This document shows, one piece after another, positions 30,501-32,214 of a DNA stretch of 32,214 nucleotides. The stretch is from an uncultured Aquimarina sp. (lineage in GTDB: Bacteria; Bacteroidota; Bacteroidia; Flavobacteriales; Flavobacteriaceae), in contig CANLRN010000050.1 in NCBI GenBank assembly GCA_947493495.1, forward strand, positions 1 through 32,214, written 5' to 3'. Numbering within the stretch: the first letter of the stretch is position 1; the number at the start of each line of letters is the position of its first letter. Both the position numbers and the translations under genes were made by a program. The notes beneath the pieces were generated by a model. It had not been told where the DNA came from and ran no database searches. It saw only the letters and a program-made list of their open reading frames with translations.

Positions 30501-32214
30501 AGTGCTTATCGTAAATTTGGGCCAAGTACCCCGGGAGCAACTGATTTTGATTATGTAGATGCTGGTATTATTGGTGCTTCACAAGCAATAGAAAATATAA
30601 ATGGGCAAGATGTATTGACGATTACCTATGATCTTACAGATGGTGTATTAGGAGATGATACAGCTCAAAATAGCGAAATAGATGACCCCACAGGGGCTGC
30701 ATTTGCTATTGATACTGATGGTGATGGTATTGATGATTTAACAGATGTAGATGATGACAATGATGGGATATTGGATAGTATAGAGTGTCCTATTATTAAT
30801 CCTATTGGAGAATGGGTGCTTGTAAATGGGACGAGTAATAGGAATGCTCAAGTAGGCGATGTATTGTTGTTAACAAATGTATACACGCTTAATGGTGTGA
30901 GCTATGATTTACGTTATGAATTGATAACAAACACAGATCCTTCAGAAATTGCGAGAGTAGCCCCTAGTATAGCATTAGGAGGTAATCCTACAGCTACTGC
31001 AAATGATCGTATTGAATTTAGCTTAGGTTTTGTGGAATCGGGATCTGTTACTCCAACCGACTTAGTGGGGGTTCCTTTTGCATTGCCAGAAGTAGAGATT
31101 TTAATCTTTGATATAGATGGAAGTACTATTAATCCTAACTTTTCTGATATAGGAGGGTTTATAGCTCCTGTTCCTAACAGTATTATAGTAGGATCACAGC
31201 TTTCGCTAACGAACATAGGAGGTGATGATATGTATAGATTAACCAACTTTGGAACGGTTGATTCGACAAATATGAATTTGGACTTTAGTGTCAGAGGTAT
31301 TTTTACAAATGAAGAAAGTTTTACGATAGTACATGGCGTAACGGGAACTTCTAATAGTTCTTCTACTATTCGAGGGGCGATTCTTCGAATACAACCTTTG
31401 GGAGGTGCTTGTCCAGACTTTGATGGCGACGGTATTCCAGATTCGCTAGATATAGATAGTGATAACGATGGTATACCAGATAATGTCGAAGCGCAACCTA
31501 CTGTGGGTTATGTAGCGCCAGATGTGAATAATGTACAAGGTGCATCAGATCCTTTTCCAGGGTTACCTTATCCAGTTGGATCTACACCTTTTGATCCTAG
31601 TTTACAAAATGCAGACGGCACAGGAAATCCAGATTATTTAGATAGTGATAGTGATGATGATGGATTATTAGACGTTACAGAATCTGGCGAAACCATAGCA
31701 ACTAATACTAATGATATCGATGGCGATGGATTATTGGATGCTTATGATGATGTAAATACACCATCAGGAACACCTTTTGATCCTAATGATGATTTAGATG
31801 GAGGATCTATAAATACTCCAAATACAGATGTAGGAGATCCTTCTCAAACAGATACAGATGTAGATTATCGCGATCCATTAGAACCTTTGGATACCGATGG
31901 TGATGGTATTCCCGATGTTACAGATTTGGATGATGATAATGATGGTATCTTAGATGTGGAGGAGACTAGTTGTGCACCAAATGCAGTACCTGCACCTTCT
32001 CCATTGATGTTATTGTATGATAATGGTTCTGGTATTTTATCACCGACAACAATAGGTAGTGATTTTATCACTAGTGCCTCTTCTCAGTTATTTGGTTCTG
32101 GTTTAAGTTATACTGAGGATGCTAATAATACAGGAGGAGGTTATATTGATTTACAAGGAGTAGATCAACCAGACGTAACAACTGCAATTGCCGATAATGA
32201 TTATTTAGAAATAA
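27576..32214 (+). CDS. Giant thrombospondin type 3 repeat surface protein, 5' part (probable T9SS substrate)
   Basis: Open from the ATG at 27576 to the window end: 1,546 codons and no stop. A second ATG at 27648 is possible. The hydrophobic segment 'ILSISIGIIVLGTATTYAQ' ends a signal peptide near residue 59, unusually long if the first ATG is used. The mature part starts directly with calcium-binding TSP3 motifs ('DTDGDRVNDMIDLDDDNDGI'). Blocks of these recur near residues 60, 330, 470, 727, 1048, 1285 and 1440 and alternate with beta-rich domains. Four times the block 'LDDDNDGILD' plus a Glu-rich stretch and Cys introduces such a domain. Residues about 338-445 and 731-838 are nearly identical. 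Such proteins are T9SS-exported adhesins or gliding-related surface proteins; the C-terminal sorting domain would lie beyond the window. Confidence 0.88.
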   Translation, partial: MKFFTKSIKLLKEKKGVKYFTNHTMNDSVDVLVLFFTKIRILSISIGIIVLGTATTYAQDTDGDRVNDMIDLDDDNDGILDIDEVPCTSVTSSTFTLGWDPNLIPGAGGSSNSGNTGLEKTNRYEPNLVDPTRYQLNALPAVIGPGFVDESFDPGNFVEGHGYYLVSGADAPDAATAISNGDYIEFRFTSVDTEANILTAISFHDVTTFINGTYSATRGVNISDDPIRSIYADYSYQAIISSDNFGTSDVLVPTTTTTRLTSGTFTNTGPFDALHGEFVVLPAGYQLAPGTNYTIRLLLFSSEDTTSGNSFVSLDNFVIFSGLCSGFDTDGDSIANHLDLDSDNDGIYDVVESGGADIDDDGRADDDDNNTDNTGSDGIPTSAGVGNTPTNTDITSSADYLNLDSDGDGCSDANEAYGDANADGGDTGVFGIDPADPTTIVNAVGSVMAASYTDPVDSDTDTVDDYQQIGGPDADGDGIIDACDPSFDDNDGDGVGDAVDLDDDNDGILDSVECPTKVASAGDFTAGVITEVMANTEYELELSTTAKISYTKTGTGDIVRTSEATIDNDDLYAVDTPIEYVSPSVGTVQVMTFSEPVEVEFALTKIDEIDESYEIRVFDKDNRQVANLNTFVRSNVIGTTGNFLKGAKKALFTDVGSSVNARAGKTGLNVSLKRIRANTFARANMLFLDLRSIKVSRIEVSNIGTAGTAGILFHSAKASIDSDGDGVEDCLDLDSDNDGIYDVVESGGADIDDDGRADDDDNNTDNTGSDGIPTSAGVGNTPTNTDITSSADYLNLDSDGDGCSDANEAYGDANADGGDTGVFGIDPADPSTIVNAVGLVTAASYATGGVVAVTNNTIISGCDDGDGIDAAIENAGPNGGDANNDGILDSLQPNVASTLDLNGTYVTLVASLTIPANGSCTRISNMTIVEESTLAEDGSFDYPLGLVDFSLQCVNNGDSAAIKFYWWGILPTQQISAYRKFGPSTPGATDFDYVDAGIIGASQAIENINGQDVLTITYDLTDGVLGDDTAQNSEIDDPTGAAFAIDTDGDGIDDLTDVDDDNDGILDSIECPIINPIGEWVLVNGTSNRNAQVGDVLLLTNVYTLNGVSYDLRYELITNTDPSEIARVAPSIALGGNPTATANDRIEFSLGFVESGSVTPTDLVGVPFALPEVEILIFDIDGSTINPNFSDIGGFIAPVPNSIIVGSQLSLTNIGGDDMYRLTNFGTVDSTNMNLDFSVRGIFTNEESFTIVHGVTGTSNSSSTIRGAILRIQPLGGACPDFDGDGIPDSLDIDSDNDGIPDNVEAQPTVGYVAPDVNNVQGASDPFPGLPYPVGSTPFDPSLQNADGTGNPDYLDSDSDDDGLLDVTESGETIATNTNDIDGDGLLDAYDDVNTPSGTPFDPNDDLDGGSINTPNTDVGDPSQTDTDVDYRDPLEPLDTDGDGIPDVTDLDDDNDGILDVEETSCAPNAVPAPSPLMLLYDNGSGILSPTTIGSDFITSASSQLFGSGLSYTEDANNTGGGYIDLQGVDQPDVTTAIADNDYLEI
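28588..28910 (+). repeat. Internal direct repeat, copy 1 (323 bp)
   Basis: Matches 29767-30089 at an offset of 1,179 bp (393 codons, in frame) with five differences that I count. It encodes a TSP3 block plus 'SGGADIDDDGRADDDDNNTD' and 'GVFGIDPADPTTIVNAVG'. Confidence 0.92.
29767..30089 (+). repeat. Internal direct repeat, copy 2 (323 bp)
   Basis: Second copy of the segment at 28588-28910. Four of the five differences are silent; the fifth changes Thr to Ser (ACT to TCT, near 30076). Flanking sequences on both sides differ, so the ends of the duplication are sharp. Confidence 0.92.

Overview
The window looks like a chromosomal segment from a marine member of the Flavobacteriaceae (Bacteroidota), perhaps close to Aquimarina; the genus is inference. 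Support for this: low GC; no obvious Shine-Dalgarno sequences; several promoters of the Bacteroidota form TTG-N19-TAnnTTTG; a type IX secretion (T9SS) C-terminal domain; type B ribosomal protein L31; DUF4199 membrane proteins; and lipoproteins with an acidic stretch after the lipobox cysteine.

Layout. 1-1503: the 3' end of a secreted modular carbohydrate-binding protein (BIG2, CBM6, DNRLRE, T9SS domain). 1597-5032 (minus): an RsmB-type rRNA methyltransferase, then an ECF sigma factor, a membrane anti-sigma candidate carrying a threefold internal repeat, and a small secreted third partner. 5656-5821: a promoter and a strong terminator frame a candidate small RNA of about 130 nt. 6003-10010 (minus): phosphoglucomutase/phosphomannomutase, a polyprenyl-phosphate glycosyltransferase and two DUF4199 proteins. 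10345-11951 (plus): rpmE2 and a GlmU-like sugar nucleotidyltransferase. 12028-14923 (minus): a lipocalin-like lipoprotein and an orphan peptide-binding lipoprotein. 14979-19071: mtaB, a degenerate GNAT protein (minus), an alpha/beta hydrolase, a lytic transglycosylase and a half-size TauE/SafE permease. 19115-20655 (minus): a HEAT-like protein and a sirtuin without zinc cysteines.

Signalling block, 21044-25832 (plus): a LytTR regulator with Glu in place of the phospho-acceptor Asp; a 48-residue, very acidic lipoprotein behind a structured leader; a lipidated TPR sensor histidine kinase; and its NarL/LuxR-type response regulator. The tiny lipoprotein, kinase and regulator form the most interesting candidate system: a lipidated acidic peptide that might be the ligand or the output of an outward-facing TPR kinase.

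25833-27575 is an AT-rich gap of 1.7 kb with no convincing gene. It holds a 163-bp long-hairpin element, a perfect 19-bp inverted repeat and probable gene remnants. From 27576 to the window end runs the open 5' part (more than 1,546 codons) of a giant calcium-binding (thrombospondin type 3) surface protein, with a 323-bp nearly identical internal duplication. I saw no tRNA, rRNA, CRISPR array, transposase or prophage gene.
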